Source: Sphaerotilus sulfidivorans (lineage in GTDB: Bacteria > Pseudomonadota > Gammaproteobacteria > Burkholderiales > Burkholderiaceae_C). From it: DNA of 64,000 bases. Below, in pieces: positions 37,221 through 46,340 of this stretch. The notes beneath the pieces are model-generated. The model saw only the letters and a list, made by a program, of their open reading frames with translations, ran no database searches and was not told the DNA's origin. The stretch's first letter is position 1. Each line of letters starts with the position of its first letter. The translations under genes and the position numbers were made by a program. The stretch is taken from the NCBI RefSeq assembly GCF_013426975.1, contig NZ_JACCPY010000014.1, forward strand, positions 1 through 64,000, in the 5' to 3' direction.

Positions 37221-38540
37221 ATGCAGGACATGTTCTGGAATTTCACCATCCGACTGCGCATGGCCGCGGCGGTGGCCATGCTGGTGGGGCTGTTCGCCGT
37301 CATCGGCGCGATGGTCTGGAGCGGCGCCGACCGCATGCTGATTCTTGGCACGATGGCGGCGATGCTGGCAGTCGTCGTGCCGCTGACGCTGGTCAATTCG
37401 GCCTCGATCGTCGCGCCGATCGCCCGCGCCCAGCAGCTGACCGACGCGATCACCCAGGGCGATCTGGGCACCCGCCTGGAGGTCCGCGGCGAGGACGAGG
37501 CCGCGCAGCTGCTGCGCGCGCTGCTGCGCATGCAGGATGCGGTCGGTGCGATCGTCGGCAGCATCCGCGAATCGACCGAGGCGGTCGGCACCGCCAGCAC
37601 GCAGATCGCGGCCGGCAACCAGGAGCTGTCGATGCGCACCGAGCAGACCGCCGGCTCGCTGCAGCAGACCTCCAGCTCGATGGAGCAGCTCAGCGAGACG
37701 GTGCGCCAGACCGCCGATTCGGCCCAGCTCGCCAACGAGCTGGCCGGCCAGGCCTCCAGCGCCGCCCAGCGCGGTGGCGACGTGATGACCCAGGTCGTCA
37801 GCAACATGGAGGAGATCAGCGCCTCCAGCCGCAAGATCGCCGAGATCATCGGCGTGATCGACGGTATCGCCTTCCAGACCAACATCCTGGCGCTGAACGC
37901 GGCGGTGGAGGCCGCCCGGGCCGGCGAGCAGGGCCGAGGCTTCGCGGTGGTGGCTGGCGAAGTGCGCAACCTGGCGCAGCGCAGCGCCCATGCGGCCAAG
38001 GAGATCAAGACCCTGATCGGGGCCAGCGTCGACAAGGTCGGTGCCGGCACGCATCTGGTCCATGACGCCGGCCGGGCGATGAGCGACATCGTCAGCGGCG
38101 TGCAGCGTGTCAGCGACCTGATCAGCGAGATCACCGCCTCGACCAGCGAGCAGAGCACCGAGCTGGGCCGGGTCAGCGCCGCGGTCAGCCAGCTCGACCA
38201 GATGACGCAGCAGAACGCCGCGCTGGTCGAGGAGAGCGCGGCGGCCGCCGACAGCCTGCGCCGTCAGGCCGCGACGCTGGCGGCCGGCGTCAAGAGCTTC
38301 CAGCTGGGAACGGGCGGTGGCAGCAGTGGCAGCCGGGTGCCGTCCGTGTCGCCGGCACCGAAGCCGAAGTCGGCTGCGCGTGCCGCTGCAGCACCGGTGG
38401 CCCGCACCGCAGCGACGCCTGTGTCGGCGCCGGTCAGCCGGCCGGCACCGCCCCCGCCGCCCGCCGCCGAGCGCAAGGCCGCGCCGGCCCCCGCGCCGGT
38501 GGCCGAGACCGGCTCGACCGAGCAGTGGGAATCCTTCTGA
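37221..38540 (+). CDS. Methyl-accepting chemotaxis protein without a periplasmic domain
   Basis: A 439-residue receptor. Two membrane helices at about 14-33 and 38-58 are separated by only a few residues, so there is no periplasmic ligand domain. A HAMP domain follows (about 60-113), then the signalling coiled coil with the conserved tip [22 protein letters not shown] in part. A Pro/Ala-rich flexible tail ends in QWESF, resembling the CheR/CheB-tethering pentapeptide (NWETF in E. coli). It probably senses an internal or membrane-derived signal, or works with a partner. It starts 61 nt after cheA and ends exactly where the convergent permease gene ends. Confidence 0.92.
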   Translation: MQDMFWNFTIRLRMAAAVAMLVGLFAVIGAMVWSGADRMLILGTMAAMLAVVVPLTLVNSASIVAPIARAQQLTDAITQGDLGTRLEVRGEDEAAQLLRALLRMQDAVGAIVGSIRESTEAVGTASTQIAAGNQELSMRTEQTAGSLQQTSSSMEQLSETVRQTADSAQLANELAGQASSAAQRGGDVMTQVVSNMEEISASSRKIAEIIGVIDGIAFQTNILALNAAVEAARAGEQGRGFAVVAGEVRNLAQRSAHAAKEIKTLIGASVDKVGAGTHLVHDAGRAMSDIVSGVQRVSDLISEITASTSEQSTELGRVSAAVSQLDQMTQQNAALVEESAAAADSLRRQAATLAAGVKSFQLGTGGGSSGSRVPSVSPAPKPKSAARAAAAPVARTAATPVSAPVSRPAPPPPPAAERKAAPAPAPVAETGSTEQWESF

Positions 38541-39353
38541 TCAGCCCAGCGCCTTCCCGCCCATGTAGAGCGCCAGCAGGTAGAGCACCAGCGCGAAGGC
38601 GCGCTTGAGCTGCGCGACCTGCAGCGCATGGGCGGCCCGTGCACCCAGCGGCGCGGTCAGCACGCTGGCGCAGGCGATCAGCCCGAGGCCCGGCAGCCAC
38701 AGCCAGCCCAGCGCTCCCGGCAGGGGTGCCGGCATCGACCAGCCGCCGATCAGGTAGCCGACGGTGTTGGCCAGCGCGATCGGCAGGCCCAGCGCGGCCG
38801 AGGTCGCCACCGCGTGGTGCATCGCGACATTGCACCAGGTCATGAAGGGCACCGAGATGAAGCCGCCGCCGGCCCCCACCAGTCCGGACATGAAGCCGAT
38901 CAGCGTGCCTGCACCCAGGCTGCCCGCGGTGCCGGGCATCTGCCGCGACGGTGCCGGCTGACGGTTGCGCAGCATCTGCGTCGCCGAGAAGGCAACGAAG
39001 ACCGCAAACACCAGCGCCAGCGTCGTGCCGCGCAGCGCGGCAAAAGCGCCTGCACCGGCGATCAGTCCGCCGATCACGATGCCCGGCGCGATGCGCCGCA
39101 CCAGATCCCAGCGCACCGCGCCGCGTCGGTGGTGGGCGCGCACGCTCGAGATCGAGGTGAAGACGATGGTGGCCATCGAGGTGGCGATCGCCATCTTGAC
39201 CGCCAGCGCCGACTCCACGCCGCGGGCGGACAGGATCAGCGTCATGAAGGGCACGATCAGCATGCCGCCGCCGATGCCCAGCAGGCCGGCGAGAAAACCG
39301 GTGCAGCTGCCGAGAACGAGCAGCTGGGCGACCAGCATCAGGTCGAGGTTCAT
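38541..39353 (-). CDS. TauE/SafE-family (TSUP) permease
   Basis: A 270-residue inner-membrane protein with about eight helices and the internal repeat typical of TSUP proteins: GFLAGLLGIGGGMLIVPFMTLIL in the first half and GFMSGLVGAGGGFISVPFMTW in the second. Family members export or import sulfur compounds such as sulfite or sulfoacetate; substrate here is unknown. It lies downstream of the zapA/6S RNA locus. The stop codon abuts that of the convergent mcp gene with no intervening base. Confidence 0.92.
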   Translation of the reverse strand: MNLDLMLVAQLLVLGSCTGFLAGLLGIGGGMLIVPFMTLILSARGVESALAVKMAIATSMATIVFTSISSVRAHHRRGAVRWDLVRRIAPGIVIGGLIAGAGAFAALRGTTLALVFAVFVAFSATQMLRNRQPAPSRQMPGTAGSLGAGTLIGFMSGLVGAGGGFISVPFMTWCNVAMHHAVATSAALGLPIALANTVGYLIGGWSMPAPLPGALGWLWLPGLGLIACASVLTAPLGARAAHALQVAQLKRAFALVLYLLALYMGGKALG

Positions 39354-39369
39354 CGTGGTGGAGGGGAGG

Positions 39370-39517
39370 TGTCCATCGCGAACCGAGGGCCGCATTCCTG
39401 AACCCAGGGGATTCAGGTGGGCGAGGTCAGTCCGGCTTCGGGTTCATCTGACGCGAGACGATCGCACCAGCCGGACAATGTTCCAGGCCCGGGCTCGCGA
39501 GAGCATCGGTTCAAGGA
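39370..39517 (-). ncRNA. ssrS: 6S RNA (ssrS) candidate
   Basis: The 198-bp gap after zapA on the minus strand can fold like 6S RNA, the transcript that mimics an open promoter and sequesters sigma-70 RNA polymerase. GAACCGA (39512-39506) pairs with TCGGTTC (39386-39380), GGGCC pairs with GGCCC, and GTCCGGC pairs with GCCGGAC around a central bubble. The 3' side has the hairpin CCTGAA...TTCAGG, like the one in E. coli 6S. TATATT (39523-39518) could be its -10. Location next to zapA is the usual place in proteobacteria. The about 150-nt size is shorter than the usual 180, so boundaries are approximate. Confidence 0.6.
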
Positions 39518-39551
39518 AATATAAAACCCCCGCGGACGCGACGGACGGGTG

Positions 39552-39890
39552 TCATTCTAGCTTCATTCCCTCGGCGCCGAGGCTGGCCTCGATGCGCCGC
39601 ACCAGGCCGTCGACATCGATGGTGATCGGCGGTGGCGCGGGTGGCGGCGGGGGCGGCAGCGGCATCGGGGTGCCGCCCGAGTGGCGCAGCTCGCTCAGCG
39701 CGTAGGCGATGTTCAGCGCCGCCAGCACCGCGATGCGCTCGCGCGCCTTGACCCGGCCGGCATCGCGGATCGCGCACATCTCGCGGTCGACCCGGGTCAC
39801 CGCCTCGGCCAGCACCGCGTCCCCCCCTTCCGGGCAGGCCAGCAGATAGATCTGGCCCATGATGCTGACTTCCATCTGCTTCATGCTCAT
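39552..39890 (-). CDS. zapA: Cell division protein ZapA
   Basis: Z-ring stabiliser that cross-links FtsZ filaments. The 112-residue product has the family's N-terminal domain (QMEVSIMGQIYLLACPEGGDAVLAEAVTRVD in pattern, then KARERIAVLAALNIAYALSEL). Unusually, a proline-rich run of about 14 residues (75-88, PMPLPPPPPPAPPP) interrupts the C-terminal helical part. The start overlaps the zapB-like gene (ATGA); ATG at 39884 is an alternative. A 6S RNA candidate follows. Confidence 0.88.
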   Translation of the reverse strand: MSMKQMEVSIMGQIYLLACPEGGDAVLAEAVTRVDREMCAIRDAGRVKARERIAVLAALNIAYALSELRHSGGTPMPLPPPPPPAPPPITIDVDGLVRRIEASLGAEGMKLE

Positions 39891-40120
39891 ACCCCGCCTC
39901 CCGAGGCGCCGCGTTCATGGGTGTCGACATCGCCGGCGGGCAGCCGCTCGAGCAGCGCGTCGATGCGGTTGCGCGCGGCCGCATAGCGCGAGCGCAGGTT
40001 GTCCCGCTCGGCCGCGACCGCGGTGAGCTGCTGCTCGAGCTGGGCATTGGCGCGCTTGAGCTCTTCGTGGCGAAGGATCAGCCGTTCTATCCGGTCGGCG
40101 AGGTCTTCGAGTGTGGACAT
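39887..40120 (-). CDS. ZapB-like small coiled-coil protein
   Basis: A 77-residue protein that is almost entirely coiled coil (MSTLEDLADRIERLILRHEEL, then ANAQLEQQLTAVAAERDNLR), matching the short TIGR02449/ZapB-like proteins encoded just upstream of zapA. A role with ZapA at the division site is likely from this pairing. TACAAT on the minus strand (40210-40205) is a candidate -10 about 85 nt upstream. Confidence 0.8.
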   Translation of the reverse strand: MSTLEDLADRIERLILRHEELKRANAQLEQQLTAVAAERDNLRSRYAAARNRIDALLERLPAGDVDTHERGASGGGV

Positions 40121-40245
40121 TGCGCTGCTGTGCTGTCGGGGCGGTCGGTGCCGCTGCATCGTGTTGGCGCGAACGCCACAGGCGAGGGCGCCGGAAGGGT
40201 CCGATTGTAGTGGTGCACCGCCGCAATGTTTACAATTCACGCTGT

Positions 40246-40454
40246 TGGTGCTCGCCTGACCGGATCTGGTCGGTGGGTTAAACGGGAAACAGGAAGGTCA
40301 AGACCCGCCGGGTCGGCCCAACCTGTGCTGCCCCCGCAACGGTAAGCGGACGAGAGCCTCGGCGGCTCTCTGCCCCTGCGCACATGAACCACTGGCATCC
40401 AGGCGATGCCGGGAAGGGTCGCAGCGGGTTCGTCCGTCAGCCCGGATACCGGCC
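40246..40454 (+). promoter_or_regulatory. Cobalamin (AdoCbl) riboswitch
   Basis: All core elements appear in order: the start GGTGCTCGCCTGA, the GGGAAACAGG-like element, CAACCTGTGCTGCCCCCGC and CAACGGTAAGC, then the B12-box region with ACTGGCATCCAGGCGATGCC, GGGAAGG, GTCAGCCCGGATACCGGCC. Binding of adenosylcobalamin to such leaders represses expression of the downstream genes. TACAAT at 40232-40237 is a likely -10. About 100 nt between the aptamer and the btuB ATG could hold the expression platform. It probably controls the whole B12 gene set downstream. Confidence 0.95.
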
Positions 40455-40556
40455 AACAGGGGGTCTGTCGATGTCGCGCCGGTCGCGGCGCCGGCAGGCC
40501 ATGAGGTGCGAGGCCTGCGGGGACGCTGGCATGCACGATCCTGACACCGTTCCATC

Positions 40557-42452
40557 ATGTCCAAGCTCTCCGTCGGCAGCCGTCTGCCCGAAACGCGCCT
40601 GCGCGCCACTGCTGCCGCCGCAGCGCTGATGCTGTGCCTGCCGCTGGGCGCTGCCGCCCAGTCCGCCCCGGCCGTGGCCACCGCGGCGGCCTCGCTGCCC
40701 GCGGTGGTGGTGACCTCCACCCGCAGCCCGATCCAGGCCGACCGCAGCATCGCCGACGTGACGGTGCTGACCGCCGAGGATCTGGCGCTCCAGTCCGGCC
40801 GCACGCTGGCCGAGGTGCTGGCGCAGCAGCCGGGCATCCAGCTCACCTCCAATGGCGGTCTGGGCAAGTCCAGCTCGATCTTCATGCGCGGCATGGAGGC
40901 GCGTCATGTGCTGCTGCTGGTCGATGGCGTGCGCTACGGTTCGGCGACGCTCGGCCAGGCCGACTTCGACAACCTGCCGCTGGGCGACATCGAGCGCATC
41001 GAGATCGTGCGTGGCCCGCTCTCCAGCCTGTACGGCAGCGATGCGGTCGGCGGCGTGGTGCAGGTCTTCACCCGCCGCGCCCAGCCGGGCCAGGGCCTGC
41101 GCGGCAACGGTGCGCTGACCGTCGGCAGCAAGCGCCATGCCCAGGGCAGTGCCGGTCTGAGCTTCGACGACGGCCTCTGGAACGGCGCGGTCCAGCTGAT
41201 TCACACCGAGAACCGCGGCTTCTCGTCGACCAACGAGCGGGTGCTGTTCGGCAGCCACAACCCGGATCCGGACGGCTTCAACCAGAACGCCGGCAGCGCC
41301 CAGCTCGGCCTGCGCCTGCCGCAGGGCTGGCAGCTCAATGCCCGGCTGCTGCAGTCGGAATCGCGCACCGGCTTCGATGACGGCCCGGGCGCCGATTCGC
41401 GGGCCGGCCTGCGCACCCAGGTCGCCTCGGTCGATGCCAGCGGCGAGGTGGTCAAGGGCTGGTCGACGGTGCTGCGCATCGCCCGCAGCGCCAACGACTA
41501 CGAGACGCTCGCCTCGGCCTCGCCCTGGACCGATCTGGGCACCATCGCCACCGTGCAGCAGCAGCTGAGCTGGGACAACACCTTCGTGCTGCCGGTCGGC
41601 TCGCTGCTGGTGGTGGCCGAGCATCTGAAGCAGAAGGTCAGCAAGCCGGGTGGCAACTACGAGGTGACCGAGCGCACCGTGCGCAGCGGCGCGCTGGGCT
41701 ACCGCGCGGTGCTGGGTGCGCACACCGTGCAGGCCGGCGTGCGCCATGACCGCAACTCGCAGTACGGCGACCAGACCACCGGCAACCTCGGCTACGGCCT
41801 GGCGCTGAGCGATGCGCTGCGCCTGAGCGCCCAGCTCGGCACCAGCTTTGTCGCGCCGAGCTTCAACCAGCTCTACTGGCCGTCCTATGGCAACCCGGCG
41901 CTGGCGCCCGAGGAAGGCCGCCATGCCGAGCTGGGCCTGCGCTACACCCTGGGCGAGCAGAGCGTCAGCGCGACGCTGTTCGGCAACCGGGTGCGCGGCT
42001 ACATCACCCAGGGCGCCAACCCGACCAATCTGCCCTATGTCGAGAGCCGTGGCGTGACGCTGGCCTATGACGGCCGCCTCGGCCCGGTGCGGGTCGGTGC
42101 CGCCTATGACCATCTGGACCCGCGCAACGCCACCGAGGGCAGCGCCAACCACGACAAGCTGCTGCCGCGCCGCGCACGCAACCAGGCCCGGCTGTCGGCC
42201 GATGTCGATCTGGGGGCGTGGAGCGTTGGTGCCGGCCTGCAGGCGCGCGGTCACCGCTACGACGATGCGGCCAACACCCGCCGCCTGGCCGGCTACGCGG
42301 TGGCCGACCTGAACGCGCAGTGGCAGTTCCAGCGCGACTGGTCGCTGGGGGCGCGGCTGAACAATCTGTTCGACCGCCAGTACGAGACCGCCTGGGGCTA
42401 CAACCAGCCGGGCCGCGAGCTGCATCTCACGCTGCGTTACAGCCCGCGCTGA
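40557..42452 (+). CDS. btuB: TonB-dependent cobalamin receptor BtuB
   Basis: Outer-membrane active transporter for B12 and corrinoids; 631 residues. A signal peptide (ATAAAAALMLCLPLGAAAQS) precedes a TonB-box region with AVVVTSTRSPI. The plug domain follows (SGRTLAEVLAQQPGIQLTSNGG, SIFMRGMEARHVLLLVDGVRYGS in pattern, IERIEIVRGPLSSLYGSDAVGGVV), then a 22-strand barrel ending in LHLTLRYSPR with a terminal aromatic pattern. The riboswitch immediately upstream fixes the ligand as cobalamin rather than iron-siderophore. Confidence 0.95.
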   Translation: MSKLSVGSRLPETRLRATAAAAALMLCLPLGAAAQSAPAVATAAASLPAVVVTSTRSPIQADRSIADVTVLTAEDLALQSGRTLAEVLAQQPGIQLTSNGGLGKSSSIFMRGMEARHVLLLVDGVRYGSATLGQADFDNLPLGDIERIEIVRGPLSSLYGSDAVGGVVQVFTRRAQPGQGLRGNGALTVGSKRHAQGSAGLSFDDGLWNGAVQLIHTENRGFSSTNERVLFGSHNPDPDGFNQNAGSAQLGLRLPQGWQLNARLLQSESRTGFDDGPGADSRAGLRTQVASVDASGEVVKGWSTVLRIARSANDYETLASASPWTDLGTIATVQQQLSWDNTFVLPVGSLLVVAEHLKQKVSKPGGNYEVTERTVRSGALGYRAVLGAHTVQAGVRHDRNSQYGDQTTGNLGYGLALSDALRLSAQLGTSFVAPSFNQLYWPSYGNPALAPEEGRHAELGLRYTLGEQSVSATLFGNRVRGYITQGANPTNLPYVESRGVTLAYDGRLGPVRVGAAYDHLDPRNATEGSANHDKLLPRRARNQARLSADVDLGAWSVGAGLQARGHRYDDAANTRRLAGYAVADLNAQWQFQRDWSLGARLNNLFDRQYETAWGYNQPGRELHLTLRYSPR

Positions 42453-42472
42453 GCCTGAGCGATGATCGGGCG

Positions 42473-43045
42473 ATGAGAATGGAGAACCATCAGCGCTGCG
42501 AATTCATCCTGGGCGGCCAGCGCAGCGGCAAGTCGCGCTGTGGCGAGCGTCGCGCGGCCGACTGGCTGGCCGGCGCGCCCGGGCGCCGTGCGGTGCTGCT
42601 GGCCACCGCGCTGGCCGGCGACGGCGAGATGCGCGAGCGCATCGAGCGCCATCGCCTCGATCGCCTGGAGCGGGTGCCGGCGATGGCGACCGACGAGGAC
42701 TGCCTCGATCTGGCCGCCGCGCTGCGCCGCCATGCCGCGCCCGACACCCTGGTGCTGGTCGACTGCCTGACGCTGTGGACCACCCGCTGGCTGATGCCGC
42801 TCGAGGGCGAGCCGGCCGACGCGACGCGCTGGCAGGCCGCCTGCGACGCGCTGGCTGCGGCCCTGCAGCAGGCGCCGGGTCCGGTGGTGCTGGTCTCCAA
42901 CGAGATCGGCCTGGGCCTGGCGCCGCTGTCGCGCGAGGCCCGACACTTCGTCGATGCGCTCGGGCGGCTGCATCAGCAGGTGGCGGCGGTCTGTGCGCGG
43001 GTCACGCTGATGGTGGCCGGGCTCGAGATGGCGGTGCGGCGGTGA
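42473..43045 (+). CDS. cobU: Adenosylcobinamide kinase / guanylyltransferase
   Basis: Bifunctional enzyme that phosphorylates adenosylcobinamide and adds GMP to give GDP-cobinamide. The 190-residue protein starts with the P-loop FILGGQRSGKSRCGE; LATALAGDGEMRERIERHR contains the guanylated histidine region and LVDCLTLWTTR is the Walker-B-like segment. The end VTLMVAGLEMAV is typical. ATG at 42473 is followed six bases later by another ATG. The stop overlaps the GTG of the next gene. Confidence 0.93.
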   Translation: MRMENHQRCEFILGGQRSGKSRCGERRAADWLAGAPGRRAVLLATALAGDGEMRERIERHRLDRLERVPAMATDEDCLDLAAALRRHAAPDTLVLVDCLTLWTTRWLMPLEGEPADATRWQAACDALAAALQQAPGPVVLVSNEIGLGLAPLSREARHFVDALGRLHQQVAAVCARVTLMVAGLEMAVRR

Positions 43046-43890
43046 GGCGCGCGGTCCTGCGGGCCTGCGCCGCGCTGCTGCCGCTGCTGGCGGCGTGGCC
43101 GGCGGTTCAGGCCCAGGCCCCGGCTTCGTCGGTGCCGCCGCGGCGCATCGTCTCGCTGATGCCCTCGCTGACCGAGACCGTCTGCGCGCTGGGCGAGTGC
43201 GAGCGTCTGGTCGGCGTCGACCGCTATTCCAGCTGGCCGGCCCGGGTCGAGCGGCTGCCGCGCTTGGGCGGCATGGATGATCCGCAGATCGAGCGCATCG
43301 TCGGCCTGCGGCCCGATGTGGTGCTGGCCGTGCCGTCGAGCCGCGCGGTCGAGCGGCTGCAGTCGCTCGGCCTGAAGGTGGTGGTGCTGGAGTCGCGCAC
43401 CACCGAGGAGGCGCGGCGCACCGCCGAGACGATCGCGGTGCTGCTGGGCCGGCCCGGGCAGGGCACGGCGCTGTGGGCGCGCATCGACGCGCAGGTCGAG
43501 CGGGCCGTCGCCCGGGTGCCGGCCGGCTGGCGCGGGCGCAGCGTCTATTTCGAGGTCGACTCGGCGCCCTATGCGGCCGGGCGCAGCTCCTTCATCGGCG
43601 AGCTGCTGCAGCGCTTCGGCCTGGTCAACATCGTGCCGGCCGAACTCGGCCCCTTCCCGAAGCTCAATCCCGAATTCGTCGTGCGCGCCGCGCCCGATGT
43701 GGTGATGGCGGTCGAGCGCCACATCGCCGACATGCCGCGCCGGCCGGGCTGGGCCGGGCTGAAGGCGCTGCAGTCGGGCCGGCGCTGTGCCTTTCCGGCC
43801 GATCGCTATGACACCCTGGTGCGGCCTGGCCCGCGCCTGGGCGAGGCGGCCGAGCTGGTCGCCGACTGCCTGACGGCCCTGCGCGAATGA
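43042..43890 (+). CDS. btuF: Periplasmic cobalamin-binding protein (BtuF-like)
   Basis: Class III substrate-binding protein of 282 residues with a signal peptide (AVLRACAALLPLLAAWPAVQAQA). The domain shows RRIVSLMPSLTETVCALGECERLVGVDRYS, IVGLRPDVVLA and a closing helix region with RRCAFPADRYDTLVRPGPR. Location between cobU and the permease/ATPase pair gives the substrate. The start is a GTG overlapping the cobU stop (GTGA). Confidence 0.92.
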   Translation: MRRAVLRACAALLPLLAAWPAVQAQAPASSVPPRRIVSLMPSLTETVCALGECERLVGVDRYSSWPARVERLPRLGGMDDPQIERIVGLRPDVVLAVPSSRAVERLQSLGLKVVVLESRTTEEARRTAETIAVLLGRPGQGTALWARIDAQVERAVARVPAGWRGRSVYFEVDSAPYAAGRSSFIGELLQRFGLVNIVPAELGPFPKLNPEFVVRAAPDVVMAVERHIADMPRRPGWAGLKALQSGRRCAFPADRYDTLVRPGPRLGEAAELVADCLTALRE

Positions 43891-44897
43891 GTCTCGAGGA
43901 ACGCCATCGCCGGCGGCTGCTGGCCCGGGGGCTGGCGCTGCTGTCGCTGATCGGGCTGCTGGCCGGGCTGCTGATCGGCAGCGAGGGCGCCAGCCTCTCG
44001 GCGCTGCGGGCCCTGTTCGATGACGGATCGGCCGGACTGGTGCTGGGCCAGATCCGCCTGCCGCGCACGCTGGGCGCCTGGCTGACCGGCGCGCTGTTCG
44101 GCCTGGCCGGCGCGATCGCGCAGGGGCTGTTCCGCAATCCCCTGGCCGATCCCTATCTGCTGGGCTCGGCTGCGGGGGCTTCTCTCGGCGTGGTGCTGGT
44201 GCTGACCGCCGGATCGGTGGTGCTCGGGGGCGGGGCGGCCGGCTGGCTGGCGCGCTTCGGGCTGGTCGGTGCGGCCTTCTGCGGTGCCCTGCTGGGCGTG
44301 TCGCTGACGCTGATGCTGGCCCGGGGCGCGACCCACACCACCCGGCTGCTGCTGGCCGGGGTGGTGGTCGGCGTGGTGCTGGGCGCCTTCAACGATCTGC
44401 TGACCACGCTCGACCCGGACGCGCTGCGCGGCAAGCAGGCCTTCCTGCTGGGCACGACCGGCTTTCTCGGCTGGCCGTCCTGCCTGCTGCTGCTGCTGGC
44501 GCTGCTGGCGGCGCTGCCGCTGGCCTGGCGGCTGGCGCGGGTGCTCGATGCGCTGTCGCTGGGCGAGGACAGCGCCACCAGCCTCGGGCTGTCGCTGCCG
44601 CGGCTGCGGCTGGTGATGGTCGCGCTGATGGCGCTGGCCACCGGCACCGCGGTCGCGCAGGCCGGCATGGTGGCCTTCGTCGGCCTGGTGGCGCCGCATC
44701 TGGTGCGCCGCTTCGTGCAGGCGACGCACGGCTACTGCCTGGTGGCCAGCGCGGCGATGGGCGGCGTGCTGCTGATGGGCGCCGATGTGCTCTCGCGCTG
44801 GCTGATCGCGCCGCAGGAGCTGCCGGTCGGCGTGCTGACCGCGGTGCTGGGCGGCTCCTATCTGCTGTGGCTGCTGCAGCGCCGGAGGATGGGCTGA
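43887..44897 (+). CDS. btuC: Cobalamin ABC transporter permease (FecCD family)
   Basis: A 336-residue inner-membrane permease with about ten helices. FecCD signatures are IRLPRTLGAWLTGALFGLAGAIAQGLFRNPLADPYLLGSAAGASLG in pattern, the loop GEDSATSLGLSLPRLR that contacts the ATPase, and FVGLVAPHLVRRFVQATHGY. The start overlaps the btuF stop by 4 nt and the stop overlaps the btuD start by one base. Confidence 0.95.
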   Translation: MSLEERHRRRLLARGLALLSLIGLLAGLLIGSEGASLSALRALFDDGSAGLVLGQIRLPRTLGAWLTGALFGLAGAIAQGLFRNPLADPYLLGSAAGASLGVVLVLTAGSVVLGGGAAGWLARFGLVGAAFCGALLGVSLTLMLARGATHTTRLLLAGVVVGVVLGAFNDLLTTLDPDALRGKQAFLLGTTGFLGWPSCLLLLLALLAALPLAWRLARVLDALSLGEDSATSLGLSLPRLRLVMVALMALATGTAVAQAGMVAFVGLVAPHLVRRFVQATHGYCLVASAAMGGVLLMGADVLSRWLIAPQELPVGVLTAVLGGSYLLWLLQRRRMG

Positions 44898-45724
44898 TGG
44901 GCGGCCCCTTCGTGTCCGATCCGATGCTCAGCGCCCGCCGCCTGCAGGTGCGCCTGGGCGATCGCACGGTGCTGCGCGACATCGACCTGGACTTCGGCCC
45001 GGGCTGGACCGCGATCGTCGGGCCCAACGGTGCCGGCAAGTCGACGCTGCTGCGTGCGCTGGCCGGGCTGCAGCCGCTCGAGCACGGCGAGGTCCGGCTC
45101 GACCGGGCCCCGCTGGCCGACTGGCCGGCGCCTCAGCGCGCGCGCCGGCTGGCCTGGCTGGCGCAGCAGGGCGAGGCCGGCGGCGACCTGACGGTGATCG
45201 ATGTGGTCCGGCTGGGCCGGCTGCCGCATCTCGGCCTGTTCGGCCTGGCGCGCGGGCGCGACGAGCAGGCGGTCCGCCAGGCGATGCAGGCCACCGGATG
45301 CACCGCCTGGCGCCACCGCCGCCTGGCCGAGCTGTCCGGCGGCGAGCGCCAGCGGGTGCTGCTGGCGCGCGCGCTGGCGGTGCAGTCGCCGGTGCTGCTG
45401 CTCGACGAGCCGACCACCCACCTCGACCCGCCGCATCAGGTGGCGCTGGTGCGGCAGATGGCCCGGCTCGCCCGCCAGGAGAACCGCACCATCGTCGCGG
45501 TGCTGCACGAGCTGAGCCTGGCGCTGGCCGCCGACCGGCTGGTGGTGATGGCCGCCGGCCAGATCCACGCGATCGGCCAGCCCGGCGACCCGCTGGTGCA
45601 GCGCACGCTGGTCGAGGTCTTCGGCGGCGCGATCCGCATCGAGGCGGTGCCGGTGAGCGCAGGCGCCACCGAGGCTGCTGCGGCTGCGGCCGAAGTCCAG
45701 TGGGTCGCGCTGCCGCGGCTCTGA
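44897..45724 (+). CDS. btuD: Cobalamin ABC transporter ATP-binding protein
   Basis: A 275-residue ATPase of the FepC/BtuD group: Walker A GPNGAGKSTLLRAL, signature ELSGGERQRVLLARAL, Walker B VLLLDEPTTHLD and H-loop VLHELSLAL. The C-terminal domain includes HAIGQPGDPLVQRTLVEVFGG. ATG at 44897 shares its A with the btuC stop codon. It completes the btuFCD importer of this cluster. Confidence 0.95.
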   Translation: MGGPFVSDPMLSARRLQVRLGDRTVLRDIDLDFGPGWTAIVGPNGAGKSTLLRALAGLQPLEHGEVRLDRAPLADWPAPQRARRLAWLAQQGEAGGDLTVIDVVRLGRLPHLGLFGLARGRDEQAVRQAMQATGCTAWRHRRLAELSGGERQRVLLARALAVQSPVLLLDEPTTHLDPPHQVALVRQMARLARQENRTIVAVLHELSLALAADRLVVMAAGQIHAIGQPGDPLVQRTLVEVFGGAIRIEAVPVSAGATEAAAAAAEVQWVALPRL

Positions 45725-45765
45725 TTCCCCCTGACTCGAATCGAAGCGAATAGCGAATCCAGACC

Positions 45766-46335
45766 ATGCAGATCGAATCCCCCCCGGTCGAGCGCGACCG
45801 CCAGAAGCCCGAGGGCGAGCGCCGCGGCCTGATCCTGATCCACACCGGCGACGGCAAGGGCAAGAGCACGGCTGCCTTCGGCCTGGCGCTGCGTGCGCAC
45901 GGCCGCGGCAAGCCGGTGAAGATCTACCAGTTCATGAAGGTGCCCAGCGCGCGCTTCGGCGAGCACCGCATGTTCGAGCAGCTCGGCGTGCCGATCGAGG
46001 GCCTGGGCGACGGCTTCAGCTGGAAGAGCAGGGATCTGGAGCATTCCGCGCAGCTCGCCCGTGACGGCTGGGCGCGTGCCGAGGCGACGATCCGCGCCGG
46101 CGCGCATTTCCTGGTGGTGCTCGACGAGATCATGTACCCGCTGCGCTATGGCTGGGTGCCGCTGGAGCCGGTGCTGGCGGCGCTGCGCGAGCGCCCCGAT
46201 CATGTGCATGTGGTGCTGACCGGGCGCAATGCGCCGCAGGAGCTGGTCGACCTGGCCGACACCGTGACCGAGATGCGCCTGGTCAAGCACCACTACCAGG
46301 CTGGCGTGCCGGCGCAGCGCGGCATCGAGGACTGA
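45766..46335 (+). CDS. cobO: Cob(I)alamin adenosyltransferase (CobO/BtuR type)
   Basis: Transfers the adenosyl group of ATP to the corrin cobalt. The 189-residue protein has the family P-loop [63 protein letters not shown] and the end [17 protein letters not shown]. This is the RecA-like CobO fold, not the PduO type. It lies 41 nt after btuD and 5 nt before cbiB. Confidence 0.95.
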   Translation: MQIESPPVERDRQKPEGERRGLILIHTGDGKGKSTAAFGLALRAHGRGKPVKIYQFMKVPSARFGEHRMFEQLGVPIEGLGDGFSWKSRDLEHSAQLARDGWARAEATIRAGAHFLVVLDEIMYPLRYGWVPLEPVLAALRERPDHVHVVLTGRNAPQELVDLADTVTEMRLVKHHYQAGVPAQRGIED

Positions 46336-46340
46336 GGCGC

